A program made the position numbers and the translations under genes. This document shows, one piece after another, positions 50,505 through 62,407 of a DNA stretch of 64,000 bases (the first letter of the stretch is position 1; every line of letters starts with the position of its first letter). The stretch lies in the NCBI RefSeq assembly GCF_965233615.1, contig NZ_OZ247495.1. The stretch is one strand, 5' to 3'. Below the pieces are notes generated by a model, which ran no database searches, was not told the origin of the DNA, and worked only from the letters and a program-made list of their open reading frames with translations. The stretch comes from Pelagibius sp028280305 (GTDB lineage: Bacteria > Pseudomonadota > Alphaproteobacteria > Kiloniellales > Kiloniellaceae).

Positions 50505-52919
50505 ATGTTGAGTGAACTGAAGACCCAGGACTTTTCTCCGGAAACCGATGCGGCAGCCTTGCGCCGATCGATCGAGTACCATCTGCGCTACTCCATCGGC
50601 AAAGACCCTGCGGCGGCCACATTGACGGACTGGCGCCTTGCCGTTTCGCGTGCCATTCGCGATCTGGTAATCGCGCCCTGGTTTGAAACCACCCAGCGGG
50701 TCTACTCAGAAGGACACAAGAGGGTCTACTACCTCTCCATGGAGTTCCTCATCGGGCGGTTGCTCGAAGACGCGATCCTGAATCTCGGCCTCGACGAGAT
50801 GCTGCGCGACATTGTCAGTGCTTTCGACGTCGACTATGGCGCGATGCTCACCGATGAACCGGACGCCGCTTTGGGCAACGGCGGCCTGGGGCGGCTCGCA
50901 GCCTGTTTTATGGACTCGATGTCCACCGTGGGTTTGGCAGCCTACGGCTACGGCATCCGCTACAACCACGGCCTGTTCCGCCAGTCCTTCGAGGACGGCT
51001 GGCAGGCGGAGGAAGCCGAAGACTGGCTGCGCCAGGTGCATCCCTGGGAATTCGAGCGCCCGGAATCCAGCTACCCTATCGGTTTCGGCGGGACGGTCTC
51101 GAACGAGGGCGCGCGGACAAGCTGGACTCCGGCGGAAACCGTCCTGGCCGTTGGCTACGACACGCCGGTGCCGGGCTGGCGCGGCCGCTGGTCCAACACC
51201 CTGCGCCTCTGGTCTGCAAAGCCGGAGCGCGAGTTCGATCTGGAGCCCTTCAACAGGGGTGACTACATGGCGGCGGCCGCACCCTCGGTCCTGGCCGAAA
51301 CCATCAGCCGGGTGCTCTATCCCGACGACACCACGGCGCAAGGCAAGGAACTGCGGCTGAAGCAGGAGTACTTCTTCACCGCCGCTTCCCTCGCCGACAT
51401 CCTCAGACGGTTTCTGGCGCACCAAGGCGACATCGCCAAGCTACCCCAGGCGATTGCCATACAGTTGAACGACACCCATCCAGCCATTGCCTGTCCGGAG
51501 CTGCTGCGCCTGCTGGTCGACCATCATGGCCAGGACTTCGAAACCGCTTTCGAGATCGCCCGCGGCTGCCTGCACTACACCAACCACACCCTGATGCCGG
51601 AAGCGCTGGAACGCTGGCCGAGCGATTTGATGGGACGCGTCCTGCCGCGCCATATGGAACTGATCGAACGCATCGATGCCCATCACGCCAAGACGACGAA
51701 GCGGCCGGAAACGGTGAAAATTCTCGACAACGGCGAAGTGCGCATGGGTGATCTCGCCTTCATCGGCGCGCGCCGGGTGAACGGCGTCTCGGCCCTGCAT
51801 ACCGAACTGATGAAGCAGACGGTCTTCAAGGACCTTCACGAACTCCACCCCGAGCGCGTGGTCAATCAGACCAACGGGGTAACGCCGCGGCGTTGGCTCC
51901 ACAACTGCAACCCCGCTCTGCGCCAGCTGCTGAACGACAGTATCGGTGAATCCTGGGTCACCGATCTGGATGCTTTGCAGAAGCTCGCACCACAGGCCGA
52001 TGACCCGGCCTTTCGCGCCCGCTTTGCAGAAGCCAAGGACGCCAACAAACGCCACCTCGCGGCCTATCTGAAGCGCAGTCTCGATGTGACGGTCGACCCG
52101 ACGGCGATGTTCGACATCCAAATCAAACGGATCCACGAATACAAACGCCAGCTCCTGAACATCCTGCAGGCGGCGGCCCTGTGGAACGCCATCCGCCGGA
52201 ACCCGGAGGACGCCTGGGCGCCGCGGGTGAAGATCTTCGGCGGCAAGGCGGCGCCCGGCTATGCCATGGCCAAGCAGGTGATCAAACTGATCAATGACAT
52301 CGGCAAGACCATCAATGCCGATCCCGCCATGGACGGCCTTTTGCAGATCGTCTATCCGCCGAACTACAACGTCTCCATGGCCGAACTGCTGATTCCCGCT
52401 GCCGACCTTTCCGAACAGATTTCCACCGCCGGCATGGAAGCCTCCGGTACCGGCAACATGAAACTCTCGATGAACGGTGCCCTTACCGTCGGCACCCTGG
52501 ACGGCGCCAATGTCGAGATCGGCGATGCCGTCGGCGGGGATAACATCTATATCTTCGGCCTGACGGCGGAAGAGGTTTCCGCCACAAGGGCAAACGGCTA
52601 CGACCCGGCCAGCCACATTGCCGCCGATCCGCGCTTGAGCGAAGTGCTCGACCAGATCGCCTCCGGCGTCTTCTCCCCCGATGACCCGAACCGCTATGCC
52701 GACCTTATCGCCAATCTGCGCCACCACGATTGGTTCATGGTGGCGGCGGACTTCGCCAGCTACTGGGATGTTCAGACGAAGGTCGACGCGGCCTGGCACG
52801 ATCGTGACGCCTGGCTGCGCAGCGCGGTCATCAACACGGCACAGATGGGCTGGTTCTCGTCCGACCGGACCATTCGCGGCTATGCCCGCGATATCTGGAA
52901 CGCCGAGCCCGCTTTCTGA
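50505..52919 (+). CDS. glgP: Glycogen phosphorylase
   Basis: A GT35 phosphorylase of 804 residues with the pyridoxal-phosphate lysine in EASGTGNMKLSMNGALTVGTLDGANVE-like sequence near residue 650. Early signatures ALGNGGLGRLAACFMDS and YGIRYNHGLFRQ are also present. It releases glucose-1-phosphate from chain ends of glycogen. The ATG has AGAGGG nearby. It precedes glgB by six bases and follows the ROK gene in the same direction. Confidence 0.97.
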   Translation: MLSELKTQDFSPETDAAALRRSIEYHLRYSIGKDPAAATLTDWRLAVSRAIRDLVIAPWFETTQRVYSEGHKRVYYLSMEFLIGRLLEDAILNLGLDEMLRDIVSAFDVDYGAMLTDEPDAALGNGGLGRLAACFMDSMSTVGLAAYGYGIRYNHGLFRQSFEDGWQAEEAEDWLRQVHPWEFERPESSYPIGFGGTVSNEGARTSWTPAETVLAVGYDTPVPGWRGRWSNTLRLWSAKPEREFDLEPFNRGDYMAAAAPSVLAETISRVLYPDDTTAQGKELRLKQEYFFTAASLADILRRFLAHQGDIAKLPQAIAIQLNDTHPAIACPELLRLLVDHHGQDFETAFEIARGCLHYTNHTLMPEALERWPSDLMGRVLPRHMELIERIDAHHAKTTKRPETVKILDNGEVRMGDLAFIGARRVNGVSALHTELMKQTVFKDLHELHPERVVNQTNGVTPRRWLHNCNPALRQLLNDSIGESWVTDLDALQKLAPQADDPAFRARFAEAKDANKRHLAAYLKRSLDVTVDPTAMFDIQIKRIHEYKRQLLNILQAAALWNAIRRNPEDAWAPRVKIFGGKAAPGYAMAKQVIKLINDIGKTINADPAMDGLLQIVYPPNYNVSMAELLIPAADLSEQISTAGMEASGTGNMKLSMNGALTVGTLDGANVEIGDAVGGDNIYIFGLTAEEVSATRANGYDPASHIAADPRLSEVLDQIASGVFSPDDPNRYADLIANLRHHDWFMVAADFASYWDVQTKVDAAWHDRDAWLRSAVINTAQMGWFSSDRTIRGYARDIWNAEPAF

Positions 52920-52925
52920 GCGATC

Positions 52926-55118
<2,193 letters not shown>

Positions 55119-55299
55119 GACAGGGGTTTCAAGGCCCGAAGTGAACGCAAGAACGCCGTTTTGGTGAAGAACGGCTCTGTAACCCTTGCACCCAGGATGT
55201 CATCGTAGGTGCCAACGGGCTTTTCCGGTCACCCGGCCCGGCCGCAGAGAAAGGTTTCTGTGGCCTGAACCCGGGTAGCGGCAAGCGAAAGGGACAGGG

Positions 55300-56574
55300 A
55301 TGGACACATTTGGATTTGCAGTGATCGCCGCCGGCGTCATCCTGTTCAGTCTGGTATCACGACGCCTACAGGCTTCCATCATCACCGGGCCGATGGTCTT
55401 TGCCGGTTTCGGCCTGCTGATCGGGACCGGCGGCCTCAACCTGGTCGACCTCCACTTCGGCCACGGCTTCATCCACGGCCTGGCGGAACTCACGCTGATT
55501 TTGGTTCTGTTCACCGACGCAACACGGATCGATCTACGGCAAGTGCGGCGGGACCACGACCTGCCACTGCGCCTGCTGCTGACCGGCATGCCGCTGACCA
55601 TCGTCCTGGGCACTGTCGTCGCTCTAATGCTGCCCCTCGGCCTTGCATTTTGGGAAGCCGCTTTGCTGGCGGCGATTCTGGCGCCGACGGATGCGGCACT
55701 CGGCCAGGCAGTCGTTTCAAATGCGCGGGTTCCCGTCCGGATCCGCCAGGCGCTTAACATCGAAAGCGGTCTCAATGATGGCATAGCCCTGCCGTTGGTA
55801 TTGCTGTTCGCCTGTCTGGCGATTGAATTTCACGCCGGCGGCAACGAGCAGAACTGGGTCCTGTTCGGCGCCAAGCAGATCTTGCTCGGCCCCCTGGCGG
55901 GTTTGATCGTCGGTGGCCTCGGTGCCTGGATGATTGATCGTGCTGTCTCGTCGGGATGGATGAGCGAAGTCTTCGAAGGTCCTGCGATCCTCGGCGTCGC
56001 CCTGCTCGCCTTTGCCGGCGCCGAACTGATCGAAGGCAACGGTTTCATCGCCGCCTTTACCGCGGGGATTGTTTTCGGCAATCAGGTCCGCGGGCGCTGC
56101 GGCTTCCTGTTCGAGTTTGCCGAATCCGAAGGCCAGCTTCTAACCTTGTTGACCTTCATGGTTTTTGGCGCAGCCATCCTGCCTGATGCCTTCGCTGCCA
56201 TGAACTGGTGGACAGCCTTCTATGCCATCCTCAGCTTGACCGTGATCCGGATGCTGCCAGTGACCGTTTCGTTGTTCGGCAGCGGCGTGAAAGCTTCGAC
56301 CGTGCTGTTCCTCGGATGGTTCGGACCGCGCGGCCTGGCTTCATTCCTCTTCGCTCTCCTCGTCCTGGAAGAAGCAGCGCCCGCAGCCCAGGGCACGATT
56401 CTGACCGTGACCGTCACAACTGTGATTGCCAGTATCGTCCTGCACGGGCTGACCGCCGCCCCCGGCGCGCAGCGCTATGCCACCGCCATGCAGAAGACAG
56501 ATGCCAGTGCGGAGGCCAAGCCCGTCAGCGAAATGCCCACACGGGCAGGCATCGCCACCGGCAAGCGAACATAG
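55300..56574 (+). CDS. Cation/proton antiporter, CPA1-like
   Basis: A 424-residue membrane protein with about 12 transmembrane segments. AAILAPTDAALGQAVV and LNIESGLNDGIALPLVLL hold the expected conserved TD and ND pairs of the sodium/proton exchanger core. It probably exchanges sodium or potassium for protons. The ATG has AGGGACAGGG upstream. It is a single gene between the glycogen group and a convergent operon. Confidence 0.88.
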   Translation: MDTFGFAVIAAGVILFSLVSRRLQASIITGPMVFAGFGLLIGTGGLNLVDLHFGHGFIHGLAELTLILVLFTDATRIDLRQVRRDHDLPLRLLLTGMPLTIVLGTVVALMLPLGLAFWEAALLAAILAPTDAALGQAVVSNARVPVRIRQALNIESGLNDGIALPLVLLFACLAIEFHAGGNEQNWVLFGAKQILLGPLAGLIVGGLGAWMIDRAVSSGWMSEVFEGPAILGVALLAFAGAELIEGNGFIAAFTAGIVFGNQVRGRCGFLFEFAESEGQLLTLLTFMVFGAAILPDAFAAMNWWTAFYAILSLTVIRMLPVTVSLFGSGVKASTVLFLGWFGPRGLASFLFALLVLEEAAPAAQGTILTVTVTTVIASIVLHGLTAAPGAQRYATAMQKTDASAEAKPVSEMPTRAGIATGKRT

Positions 56575-56589
56575 CAATCCGGGGAAGCG

Positions 56590-57996
56590 TTAAGGCCTTG
56601 CGCTGACGCCTGCAGAAGTCCCGGCGATGAAGCCGAAGGCGATGGCCGTCAGCAGCCCGTTGCCTGACAGGTATCCCGAGACCGAAGGGCCGGAAACGCC
56701 GCAGGCTGCGCCGCCGCCGGCAAAGAGATTGGGAAAAGACTTGCCCGCGTCGTCGACGACTCTTGCCTGATCATCGATCATCAGGCCGCCCTGGGTATGA
56801 AACAGCGCGCCGGTGACCTTCACCGCATGGAACGGCTGCTGCAACGCGGGCTTGGTCGTGAAGTCCCGTCCGAAGCGGTCGACAGCACGGCCCGCCTGCA
56901 GGTCGGCAACCTCCCTTAACGTCTTGCCAAGCGCGCCTTCCGGCAAGCCGGTTACGGCGGCAAGCGCAGCGACATCGACCGCCTCGCGGATCGCCCCGAC
57001 CTCCATCGCTTGCCTGTAATCCGGGAAGGAGAGTGCAAAGTCGTGGATACGCCGGTCGTAGAGGTTCCAGGCGACAGCGCCGGGCTGGGCCAGAATCTCA
57101 ACCGCCTGTTCCGAGTAGCCACCGTTCTCGTTGGAAAAGCGCTGTCCCTCGGTATTGACCTGGATGCCTCCTTCCATCATCAGCGCCCAGGAAATGAGGA
57201 TACCCTGAGGATGGGCGAGCGAGCCGTGCCCCTGATACCCCGACAGATGCTCCAAGCGGGCGCCCAGTGCCTCGCCCCAAAGCACGGCGTCGCCCCGGTT
57301 GCCGGCATGACCGAAGTAAGGTCCGCCGGCGATCTCGGGAATGTATCGGCGCACGAGATCCGGATTGCCGCCGTAGCCGTTGCAGGCGAGCACCAAGGCG
57401 CCACAGCCGATAACCTCATGCGCGCCACCGGGCCGTTCGACCTCCACCGCCTCGATGCGGCGGCCCTCACCTTCGAAAAGCCGGGTAACGCAAGCTGAAG
57501 TAACGATCGGCACCTCCGCCGCTTCCGCCGCTCCGAGCAAACGGGCGAGCAGCGCTTCGCCGGTCTTTTCCGGCACGGCGTGCATGCGATGGCGGGAATG
57601 GCCGGGATAGAGAAAATCGTCGAGCACGACCCAATCGATTCCAAAGGCATCGCTCAACCACTCCATCGCCGGACCGATGGTTTTGCAGGCAAGCCGTGTG
57701 AGGTCCGGGTCCGACTTTCCCTCCGACTTCGCCAGGATGTCGTCCTGGAGGCGTTGCGGGCTGTCGTCATCGATACCGGTTGCACGTTGGAAACGGGTCG
57801 CCGGCGCCGGAACGAAACCCGAGGACATGGCGGTCGAACCGGAGGGTGAGGCATCGCGCTCCAGCACGATGACCTCCGCACCCGCGGCCTTGGCACGCAA
57901 GGCGGCGACCAGGCCGCAGGCACCCGCCCCGACAACGACAACATCGGCAACCGCATCAGTCGGAACTCCAGTCCGGCGGACTACCTCAGCGGTCAC
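56590..57996 (-). CDS. FAD-dependent oxidoreductase, fumarate-reductase/ketosteroid-dehydrogenase type
   Basis: A 468-residue flavoprotein with an N-terminal FAD-binding motif VVVVGAGACGLVAALRAKAAGAEVIVLERD-like (shown here only in part) and the C-terminal SLAGGGAACGVSGPSVSGYLSGNGLL-type FAD segment. The same superfamily includes fumarate reductase and 3-ketosteroid dehydrogenase, which move electrons across a C-C bond. It would oxidise a saturated acid, lactam or imide in the operon's pathway, or reduce an unsaturated one. It is the last gene of the minus-strand operon; a GTG start is six bases past the previous stop. Confidence 0.85.
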   Translation of the reverse strand: MTAEVVRRTGVPTDAVADVVVVGAGACGLVAALRAKAAGAEVIVLERDASPSGSTAMSSGFVPAPATRFQRATGIDDDSPQRLQDDILAKSEGKSDPDLTRLACKTIGPAMEWLSDAFGIDWVVLDDFLYPGHSRHRMHAVPEKTGEALLARLLGAAEAAEVPIVTSACVTRLFEGEGRRIEAVEVERPGGAHEVIGCGALVLACNGYGGNPDLVRRYIPEIAGGPYFGHAGNRGDAVLWGEALGARLEHLSGYQGHGSLAHPQGILISWALMMEGGIQVNTEGQRFSNENGGYSEQAVEILAQPGAVAWNLYDRRIHDFALSFPDYRQAMEVGAIREAVDVAALAAVTGLPEGALGKTLREVADLQAGRAVDRFGRDFTTKPALQQPFHAVKVTGALFHTQGGLMIDDQARVVDDAGKSFPNLFAGGGAACGVSGPSVSGYLSGNGLLTAIAFGFIAGTSAGVSARP

Positions 57997-58002
57997 GGTC
58001 GC

Positions 58003-58617
58003 TCAAAGCCCCGATATCAGCGCCGTTGCCTCGGCACAAGTCATCGTCGCGGCAACGGTGGAGAGATCGCCGATCGCCCGTTCATGAACCGCCGGCGAGA
58101 AAGCCGCGCAACCATCCGAGAGCACAATCGTCTGGAGATCGCGCAGATGCGCATCGCGCACGGTCGAGGCGACGCCGCCGTTGGTCACGATGCCGCAAAT
58201 CAGAAGCGTCTCGATGCCCGCCTTTTCCAGGACCCACTCCATACGGGTCATGTAAAAGGCCGAATAGGCCACCTTCTCCACCGTGATGTCGGCCGGCTGC
58301 AGTTCATCGACCAGACTGTGCCCCCAACTACCCGGCGCGAAATCGCCTTTGCCGAGAAAGGGCCGCAGCTTCTTCAGATGCGGGGAGATGAAAGGTTCGC
58401 CCGCCTTGCCGGGCACCAGGGTGAACTGCGCCGAGACAACCCAGCCGCCCTTGCCGCGCAGAGCCTCGGCAAGCGGTAAAACACGGGCCGGCAGAGCGGC
58501 GATGTCAGCGCTTTTCTGACCGCCCCGGGCATAGGCGCCTTCGGCATGCAGGAAGTCGTTCTGCAGATCGACGATCAGAAGCGCTGTTTTCGCAGGGTCG
58601 ATTATACCGATATCCAC
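58003..58617 (-). CDS. Isochorismatase-like hydrolase without the cysteine nucleophile
   Basis: The 204-residue protein has the family fold with Asp17 (LLIVDLQNDF) and Lys115 (VEKVAYSAF). The usual TNxC nucleophile is TNGG here (residues 145-148, Gly148), so the cysteine is absent, although Cys141 in LLICG remains. Family members without the cysteine include isochorismatase itself. An amidase of the N-carbamoylsarcosine or maleamate type would normally need it. The GTG start is three bases after the hyuA stop. Either a different reaction or a structural role is possible. Confidence 0.8.
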   Translation of the reverse strand: MDIGIIDPAKTALLIVDLQNDFLHAEGAYARGGQKSADIAALPARVLPLAEALRGKGGWVVSAQFTLVPGKAGEPFISPHLKKLRPFLGKGDFAPGSWGHSLVDELQPADITVEKVAYSAFYMTRMEWVLEKAGIETLLICGIVTNGGVASTVRDAHLRDLQTIVLSDGCAAFSPAVHERAIGDLSTVAATMTCAEATALISGL

Positions 58618-58619
58618 GA

Positions 58620-60674
58620 TTAGTTTCCCGATGCCGTAATCACGAGATTGCCGAAGGCATCCACCTCGGCCTGCAAGCCGGGATCGACGAAAATGGTCGT
58701 ATCCGGCTGCTCGAGCAGAGCCGGCCCCGCCAGCACGGCGCCGACGCCAAGATCGAGACGTTCGAAGACGCCGGCTTCATGATACCGGCCCTCCGCATAA
58801 ATCTTTCGGGTTCCTGTCCGGCAGGCCTCAGCCGCCCTACCGCCCGATGGCGCGAAGACCGCCATATCGAGCCTGGGTCGCCGCCCCACCACCGCGATGC
58901 GATAGTTCATGATCCGCATCGCGATGCCCTCCAACAAACGCCCATAGGCCTCTCTGTAGGCTTCTTCGAAAGCCGCACGGATCACGTCCGCCGTCAAACC
59001 GCCGGCAGGAATCTCGATGGCGACACTGACGGTGTGGGTTTGCCCGAGATAGAGCATGTCCAGTTCGAAAACACGGTCCACGCCGGCAAAGTCGACGCCG
59101 GCGCCGGCAAGCAGGGCCTCCGTCTGATCGGCGACCGCAGTCATCTCCCGGCCAAGCGCGGGAGCATCGACCTCGTCGAGCAGGCGGTTCACCGTCTGCA
59201 CCCGGTCATGGCGCATGTCGGCAACGACGCAGCCGAGCGCCGAGGTGACGCCGGGGAAACGCGGCACGAGGGCCGAACCGAGGCCGACTTCCTTGATCAG
59301 CGCGCCGGTGTGAAGCGCCCCGCCGCCGCCGAAAGGCATGGCGGCAAAGGTGGCCGGATCGTGACCTTTCTCGATGGAGACAAGGCGAATCGCACCGGCC
59401 ATCTTGGCGTTGGCGAGACGCAGCACCGCCTCCGCCGCCTCCTCGACGGTCAGGTTCAACGGCCTCGCGATGTGCTTTTCAATCGCCTGCCGCGCGGCCT
59501 CAACGTCAAGCCGGTCGAGCTTGCCGCCGATCGGGCGGTCCGGATTGATGCGGCCCAGTACCAGGTTGGCATCGGTTACCGTCGGCCGTTCGCTGCCAAG
59601 CCCATAGCAGACCGGGCCGGGGTCGGAGCCGGCGGACTCCGGCCCGACCTGCAGCAGGCCGCTTTTGTCAACCGAGGCGATGGAACCGCCGCCGGCGCCG
59701 ATGGTGGTGATCTCGATCATCGGCGTGCGCACCACCATGCCGAAGTCGATGGCGGTCTGCGCGGCAAGCGCCGCCTCTCCACCGGCAACCAGGGAGACGT
59801 CGAAGGAGGTGCCGCCCATGTCGCAGGTGATGATGTTGTCGAAACCGGCGGCTTTGGCAATGGCGGTAGCGGCGATAACCCCGGCCGCGGGCCCCGACAG
59901 CGCCGTGCGCACCGGATAGCGTTTGGCGGTGTCCACCGACATGACCCCGCCGTTCGACTGCACGATCAGGATGTCACCTTGAAAGCCTTTGCCCTGCAGT
60001 CCGGTTTCGAGCCGGTCGAGATAGGAGGAAACGACGGGCTGTAGATAGGCGTTCAGGGTCGCCGTCGACAGCCGTTCGAACTCGCGGATCTCCGGCAGGA
60101 TTTCCGTGGCCGCCGTCACATAGGCATTCGGCCAGACCGAGCGGACCGCCTCCACCGCGCTCATCTCGTTCTGATTGTTGGCATAGCCGTTGATGAAGAA
60201 GACGCAGACCGCCTCGCAGCCGCTCTCCGCCAGGGCAACCGCCCTGTCGCGTACGTCCTTCTCCGCGACCGGCTGCAGCACCGATCCGTCGGCCAAAATC
60301 CGCTCGGCCACCTCGACCCGGTCGGTCCGCGCGACAACCGGCGCGAAGCTGCCTTTCAGCCCCCAGGTCGTCGGCCGGTCGCGGCGGCGCATCTCCAGCA
60401 CATCGCGGAACCCCTCGGTAGTGATGATCCCGGTGCGCGCGCCCTTGCGCTCCAGCAGCGCGTTGGTACCGACCGTGGTACCGTGCACCACGGTCTTGAT
60501 CCGCCCGAAGTCTTCGACCTGGCGGCCGATTCCCTCGACGAAACCGCGCGATTGATCGCCGCGCGTCGAGGGCACCTTTGCGGTCTCCACCCTGCCGCTC
60601 GCCTCGTCGAGGATAAAGACGTCGGTAAAGGTACCGCCGACGTCGACACCGATCACATAGGCCGGGCCGGTCAT
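58620..60674 (-). CDS. hyuA: Hydantoinase/oxoprolinase subunit A (HyuA)
   Basis: The 684-residue protein starts with GVDVGGTFTDVF, the phosphate-binding loop of the actin/ASKHA ATPase fold. The segments TTVGTNALLERKGARTG and CDMGGTSFDVSLV confirm the HyuA group. It would use ATP to activate a cyclic amide carbonyl, as in 5-oxoprolinase, N-methylhydantoinase and acetone carboxylase. Its start overlaps the hyuB stop (ATGA), so the subunits are made together. The substrate is not visible in the sequence. Confidence 0.93.
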   Translation of the reverse strand: MTGPAYVIGVDVGGTFTDVFILDEASGRVETAKVPSTRGDQSRGFVEGIGRQVEDFGRIKTVVHGTTVGTNALLERKGARTGIITTEGFRDVLEMRRRDRPTTWGLKGSFAPVVARTDRVEVAERILADGSVLQPVAEKDVRDRAVALAESGCEAVCVFFINGYANNQNEMSAVEAVRSVWPNAYVTAATEILPEIREFERLSTATLNAYLQPVVSSYLDRLETGLQGKGFQGDILIVQSNGGVMSVDTAKRYPVRTALSGPAAGVIAATAIAKAAGFDNIITCDMGGTSFDVSLVAGGEAALAAQTAIDFGMVVRTPMIEITTIGAGGGSIASVDKSGLLQVGPESAGSDPGPVCYGLGSERPTVTDANLVLGRINPDRPIGGKLDRLDVEAARQAIEKHIARPLNLTVEEAAEAVLRLANAKMAGAIRLVSIEKGHDPATFAAMPFGGGGALHTGALIKEVGLGSALVPRFPGVTSALGCVVADMRHDRVQTVNRLLDEVDAPALGREMTAVADQTEALLAGAGVDFAGVDRVFELDMLYLGQTHTVSVAIEIPAGGLTADVIRAAFEEAYREAYGRLLEGIAMRIMNYRIAVVGRRPRLDMAVFAPSGGRAAEACRTGTRKIYAEGRYHEAGVFERLDLGVGAVLAGPALLEQPDTTIFVDPGLQAEVDAFGNLVITASGN

Positions 60675-62407
60675 TGCGCCGCCTCCCGCCTGCGCAGGCT
60701 GGCGGTCGCTGTCTCATCCAGGCTGCCGTCCTCGGCAATGACGACACCAAAGGCAGTCTCGGCCTGCTGCCGGCTCACATATCCCAATCGGCAATCACAC
60801 AGCACGCTTTCGGCCGTACGGGACAAGGGGTCGCCATATCCGCCACCGCCCGGGGTTTCGAGGCGCAGCTTTTGGCCCTTGTCGATTTGGATGCCGACCA
60901 TCTTCGACAGCATCGGCGGCTCGTGCAGGCCGTCGCGCTGTTCAAAGTGGAACCGGTTGGGGGCCGCCGCACCGCCCCCGACGATGCCGGGCGGCGGGTA
61001 CTTTCCGCGCTCGCCGAAGAGGAAGACATCGGCCTGCTCCTCAAGCAGCGCAATCTCGTAGACGGCGCCGAGGCCGCCGCGGTATTCGCCGGGCCCGCCG
61101 GAATCCGGGCGCAGGGCCCATTCGGTGAAGCGTACGGGATAAGCCGCCTCAAGAATTTCTAGCGGCGGGATGGTCGCCGTCGAAATCGGGGCGTTGCCGT
61201 GGTTGAGGCCATCGCCGGATGCATGGGCGCCATGGCCGCCGCCGAAGAAGGAGAACATGACCCAGCGCCGCCCGTCGCCGCGATGCCCGGCAAGAGAGAG
61301 CGCATTGATGGTGCCATAGGCCGGGGCCATGGCCGCCGCCGGCGCGATCTGCGCGACGGCCTGAAAAACCACGTCGATCAGCCGCAAGATGGTTTCGGTA
61401 TAGCCGCCGACCGGTTTGGGTGCCTTCACCGCCAACAGCGAAGCCTCGTCGATGCGGAACTCCACGGGCTCCAGCACCCCGGCATTGGCGGGCACGTCAC
61501 CGAAGATGTGCTTCAACGCCACATAGCAGGCGGCGATGGTGGTGGAGCGGGAGATGTTGACCGGCCCGGCGCAAGCCGGCGAGGAGCGCGAGAAATCCAT
61601 CACCATGCGGTCGCCGTCGATGGTGAGATCCAGGGCAATCTTCAGCGGCGCGTCGACGATACCGTCGTTGTCGAGGTAGTCCTCAGCCGACACGGTCCCG
61701 GAGGGCAGCCCCGCGATCTGCGAGCGCATCATCTGCGCCGCCCGCCGTTTCAACTCGGCCAGACAATCCGCGACAACACCGTCGCCGTAGTCGTCAAGCA
61801 GCGAGGCCATGCGCTTCTCGCCCAACTCCAGGGCATTCAGTTGCCCATTGAGGTCGCCGTAAAGCGAATTCGGAAGGCGGGAGTTGGCCGATAGAATGTC
61901 AACGATGTCCTGGCGGAACTGACCGCGGTCGAAAAGCTTTACCGGTGGGATCAGCATACCCTCCTGGAAACACTCGGTAGCCGCCGGGTTGTAGTTGCCC
62001 GGCACGTTGCCGCCGACGTCGTGCCAGTGCCCGACAGAGGCCAGATAGCAGAACAGCTTGCCGTCGCGGAAGACCGGTTTCACCAGCCTGAAATCGGAGA
62101 GATGGGTGCCGCCGTCATAGGGATCGTTGAAAATCCAGACGTCCCCCTCGTGAACCCCGTCGCGCTCAGCCGCCTTGTCGATCACCGCCTTCACCGCGAA
62201 AGCCATGACACCGACGAAGACCGGCAGACCGGACTTGCCCTGCACCAGGGTATCTCCCGTCACCGCGTCGTAGATGCCGTGGGAAGCGTCGTGGGCCTCG
62301 GCGATAATGGGGTTGAAGGCCGAGCGGAACAGCGTCGCGTCCATCTCGTCGGCAATCTGTTCCAGACGGCCCTTCATAATGGCCAGGGTGACGGCATCGA
62401 CGGCCAT
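60671..62407 (-). CDS. hyuB: Hydantoinase/oxoprolinase subunit B (HyuB)
   Basis: The 578-residue protein has FRSAFNPIIAEAHDASHGIYD and NDPYDGGTHLSDFRLVKPVF, typical of HyuB, and a C-terminal FGERGKYPPPGIVGGG region. It forms the second half of the ATP-dependent cyclic-amide hydrolase with HyuA. Both its ends overlap the neighbouring genes by ATGA. Acetone carboxylase-like activity is less likely because the third small subunit is absent. Confidence 0.93.
   Translation of the reverse strand: MAVDAVTLAIMKGRLEQIADEMDATLFRSAFNPIIAEAHDASHGIYDAVTGDTLVQGKSGLPVFVGVMAFAVKAVIDKAAERDGVHEGDVWIFNDPYDGGTHLSDFRLVKPVFRDGKLFCYLASVGHWHDVGGNVPGNYNPAATECFQEGMLIPPVKLFDRGQFRQDIVDILSANSRLPNSLYGDLNGQLNALELGEKRMASLLDDYGDGVVADCLAELKRRAAQMMRSQIAGLPSGTVSAEDYLDNDGIVDAPLKIALDLTIDGDRMVMDFSRSSPACAGPVNISRSTTIAACYVALKHIFGDVPANAGVLEPVEFRIDEASLLAVKAPKPVGGYTETILRLIDVVFQAVAQIAPAAAMAPAYGTINALSLAGHRGDGRRWVMFSFFGGGHGAHASGDGLNHGNAPISTATIPPLEILEAAYPVRFTEWALRPDSGGPGEYRGGLGAVYEIALLEEQADVFLFGERGKYPPPGIVGGGAAAPNRFHFEQRDGLHEPPMLSKMVGIQIDKGQKLRLETPGGGGYGDPLSRTAESVLCDCRLGYVSRQQAETAFGVVIAEDGSLDETATASLRRREAAQ

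Noticed and set aside
55119..55299. A terminator between glgB and the antiporter: GCCGTT/AACGGC.
   Set aside because: The stem is imperfect and followed by TCTG, not a T-run.
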